Below are positions 37,410 through 38,879 of a DNA stretch of 38,879 nt, in pieces (positions within the stretch are counted from its first letter, which is position 1; each line of letters starts with the position of its first letter). Under the pieces are notes generated by a model that made no database searches, was not told the origin of the DNA, and worked only from the letters and a program-made list of their open reading frames with translations. Origin of the DNA: an uncultured Clostridia bacterium (GTDB taxonomy: Bacteria; Bacillota; Clostridia; Oscillospirales; Oscillospiraceae); NCBI GenBank assembly GCA_947307255.1, contig CAMZIO010000016.1, positions 1-38,879 of the forward strand, written 5' to 3'. A program made the translations under genes and the position numbers.

Positions 37410-38348
37410 ATGACGTTTATGGACTTAATATATGAAACGCTTTTGAAGCACCAAGCGCCGCTGTCTGCTCAAGAAATTTGGGATAAGGCAGAAGAATATG
37501 GCATTCGCCAAAAATTTTCCACTTCGGGAAAAACACCTGTTGCCACTCTTTCAGCGCAGCTATACATTGACATTAAGCAAAACCCCGACTCAAAGTTTTA
37601 TCAGTACAGCAAGCGCCCAGCCACCTTCTATCTCAAAGGGAAAGATATTGTTGAGCCGACAAAGCAGGGCAGCACACCTCCCGTCCCCGTCTCTTCGCCT
37701 ACTTTCCACGAGCGAGAACTTCACCCTCTGCTGGTTAGTTACGTCTATTCGGACACACATTTTAAGTGCATGGCGAAAACGATCCATCATGAAAAGTCCA
37801 AAAGGGGGCACAAGGGCGAATATGAATGGTTGCATCCCGATATCGTGGGAATTCATTTTCCTAAATTTTCGTTTGATTCCAGCACATATGAACTGATGCA
37901 AGTCATGGATGATTGCCAATATAAGCTGTATTCTTTTGAGTTAAAAAAGAGAGTCGATTTCTTCAATTTACGAGAATACTACTTCCAAGCTGTATCGAAT
38001 TCCAACTGGGCAAACGAAGGATATTTAGTCGCGTTGGAATATGCAGACAGCATGGAGCTCCAAGAAGAAATGCGTCGGTTAAATAATGCCTTTGGTATAG
38101 GATTCATTTGCCTTAACCCCGAAAACATTGAACAAAGCGAAATCTTATTCTCTGCCCGGTATAATGACAACGTCGACTGGGACACCATAGATCGGCTTTC
38201 AGACACGAATAGCGATTTCAAGGGCTTTATTGCATCTGCAGTTAAGGATATTAGAGGAAGTGGAGAGCCTCATCCAAGCGATTATGATACCGTCCTAACT
38301 GGTGAGCAAATCGAAAAATATGCCAAAGATCATAAAATCTTTGCCTGA
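37410..38348 (+). CDS. HARE-HTH protein with restriction-endonuclease-like C-terminal domain
   Basis: A 312-residue protein from ATG 37410 (GGTGGAGGG upstream); the ATG at 37356 overlaps the promoter. Residues ~1-75 are a HARE-HTH/HB1 domain (TFMDLIYETLLKHQAPLSAQEIWDKA ... FYQYSKRPATFYLK). Residues ~105-290 look like a PD-(D/E)xK fold: HPDIVGIHFP supplies the Asp, YSFELKKRVDF supplies E-x-K, and REYYFQAVSNSNWANEGYLVALE follows as the next helix and strand. This matches COG2958-like proteins; HARE-HTH fusions to nucleases have been linked to recognition of modified DNA. Lies alone between integrase remnants and tRNAs, a plausible single-gene defence effector. Confidence 0.82.
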   Translation: MTFMDLIYETLLKHQAPLSAQEIWDKAEEYGIRQKFSTSGKTPVATLSAQLYIDIKQNPDSKFYQYSKRPATFYLKGKDIVEPTKQGSTPPVPVSSPTFHERELHPLLVSYVYSDTHFKCMAKTIHHEKSKRGHKGEYEWLHPDIVGIHFPKFSFDSSTYELMQVMDDCQYKLYSFELKKRVDFFNLREYYFQAVSNSNWANEGYLVALEYADSMELQEEMRRLNNAFGIGFICLNPENIEQSEILFSARYNDNVDWDTIDRLSDTNSDFKGFIASAVKDIRGSGEPHPSDYDTVLTGEQIEKYAKDHKIFA

Positions 38349-38484
38349 TTAGTGAATACCCCCTGATGCTTTATTGATGCTGTACCAAACGGAGCGGTTG
38401 CGAAATCGTGTCACACAATGGACAATTTGATGCTTTGCACGGCGGCGCGGCAAAAGCGCCGAACCGCGTACTGTCTCAAATAGT

Positions 38485-38525
38485 AAGAAAAATGGCCGAA
38501 ATCTTACGATTTCAGCCATTTTTCT
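38485..38525 (-). terminator. Terminator after tRNA-Trp
   Basis: Minus strand: AAGAAAAATGGC..GAAATC, loop GTAA, GATTTC..GCCATTTTTCTT. It begins at the tRNA CCA end. The ~135 bases between it and the HARE-HTH gene hold nothing I recognise. Confidence 0.85.
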
Positions 38526-38601
38526 TGGCAGGGGCAGAAAGATTCGAACTCTCGACACGCGGTTTTGGAGACCGCTGCTCTACCAGCTGAGCTATACCCC
38601 T
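38526..38601 (-). tRNA. tRNA-Trp (anticodon CCA)
   Basis: A 76-nt cloverleaf with acceptor AGGGGTA/TGCCCCT, anticodon loop CTCCAAA (CCA) and encoded 3' CCA. Confidence 0.97.
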
Positions 38602-38604
38602 GTA

Positions 38605-38681
38605 TGGTGGGCCTTCGGGGACTCGAACCCAGGACCGACCGGTTATGAGCCGGCTGCTCTGACCAACTGAGCTAAAGGCCC
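38605..38681 (-). tRNA. tRNA-Met (anticodon CAT)
   Basis: A 77-nt cloverleaf with acceptor stem GGGCCTT and the 3' strand AAGGCCC, anticodon loop CTCATAA (CAT) and encoded CCA. The first pair is G-C, so it is not the initiator tRNA; a lysidine-modified Ile tRNA is an alternative that sequence alone does not exclude. Confidence 0.9.
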
Positions 38682-38709
38682 AGGTATTTAGTTCCCTAAC
38701 AGATAAGAA

Positions 38710-38745
38710 TAAGAAGCAGCGCCGCCACCTTCGTGGCGGCGCTGC
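38710..38745 (-). terminator. GC-rich hairpin between tRNA-Asn and tRNA-Met
   Basis: GCAGCGCCGCCAC/GTGGCGGCGCTGC, a 13-bp perfect stem, then TTCTTATTCTT on the minus strand. It looks like a terminator or processing structure inside the rrn-tRNA unit. If it terminates, tRNA-Met and tRNA-Trp need read-through or another promoter. Confidence 0.7.
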
Positions 38746-38748
38746 CGT

Positions 38749-38824
38749 TGGCTCCCCCTGTTGGACTCGAACCAACGACACCGCGGTTAACAGCCGCGTG
38801 CTCTACCGACTGAGCTAAGGAGGA
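38749..38824 (-). tRNA. tRNA-Asn (anticodon GTT)
   Basis: A 76-nt cloverleaf with acceptor TCCTCCT/AGGGGGA, anticodon loop CTGTTAA (GTT) and encoded CCA. It follows 5S rRNA by two bases, as in many Firmicute rRNA operons. Confidence 0.97.
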
Positions 38825-38826
38825 GT

Positions 38827-38879
<53 letters not shown>

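Noticed and set aside
38349..38781. Short ORFs across the tRNA cluster
   Set aside because: They run through three tRNA genes and a terminator.

Overview
The window looks like chromosome of a spore-forming, gut-type Clostridia (best guess Oscillospirales/Ruminococcaceae-like). The evidence is SpoIIID, a GC-rich core with Firmicute-style strong ribosome sites and SigA promoters, Tex, LCP, an AEC transporter, tRNAs that encode their CCA, and a 5S rRNA end at the right edge. This placement is an inference; no species marker was tested.

Left region (1-11.25 kb): a defence island inside an integrative-element backbone. A sigma-70-like ICE gene leaves the window at the left edge. Then, all on the + strand and mostly a few to tens of bases apart, come two unrecognised proteins that share an 'SGGNNxF..H.D' motif (end of the first, start of the second), an excisionase-type HTH protein, a RloC/PrrC-like ABC ATPase with a CPYC zinc hook, an AvaI/BsoBI-family restriction enzyme with an m4C-type methyltransferase, McrB carrying an EVE domain, McrC, and a SLOG (DUF1273-like) protein. 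The island ends at a terminator fused to a Dam methylase that has lost its N-terminus.

11.25-17.5 kb: patchwork of mobile-element genes. It holds the dam remnant, an exactly repeated 27-bp segment, a minus-strand operon of small ICE proteins (DUF4314 type and others) with internal duplications and a palindromic operator at its promoter, an HTH replication-type protein, an XRE regulator, small proteins and a Fic protein whose catalytic His is Gln. A structured RNA of about 310 nt with its own promoter and terminator runs up to the 3' end of tRNA-Val.

17.5-35.6 kb: GC-rich core genome. DUF1846 protein, Tex, XRE-TPR regulator, ECF sigma/anti-sigma pair, sugar nucleotidyltransferase, AEC transporter, YegP-like protein, EamA transporter, SpoIIID, LCP protein, a possible cysteine peptidase, tRNA-Thr/tRNA-Asp, a serine-palmitoyltransferase-like enzyme coupled to a short-chain reductase, an iron-sulfur flavoprotein and a voltage-gated K+ channel.

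35.6-38.9 kb: a second accessory spot. An AT-rich cassette of three unrecognised minus-strand genes lies between two remnants of tyrosine-integrase 3' ends. A HARE-HTH/nuclease-fold protein follows, and then tRNA-Trp, tRNA-Met, tRNA-Asn and the 3' end of 5S rRNA, all on the minus strand (the tail of an rRNA operon).
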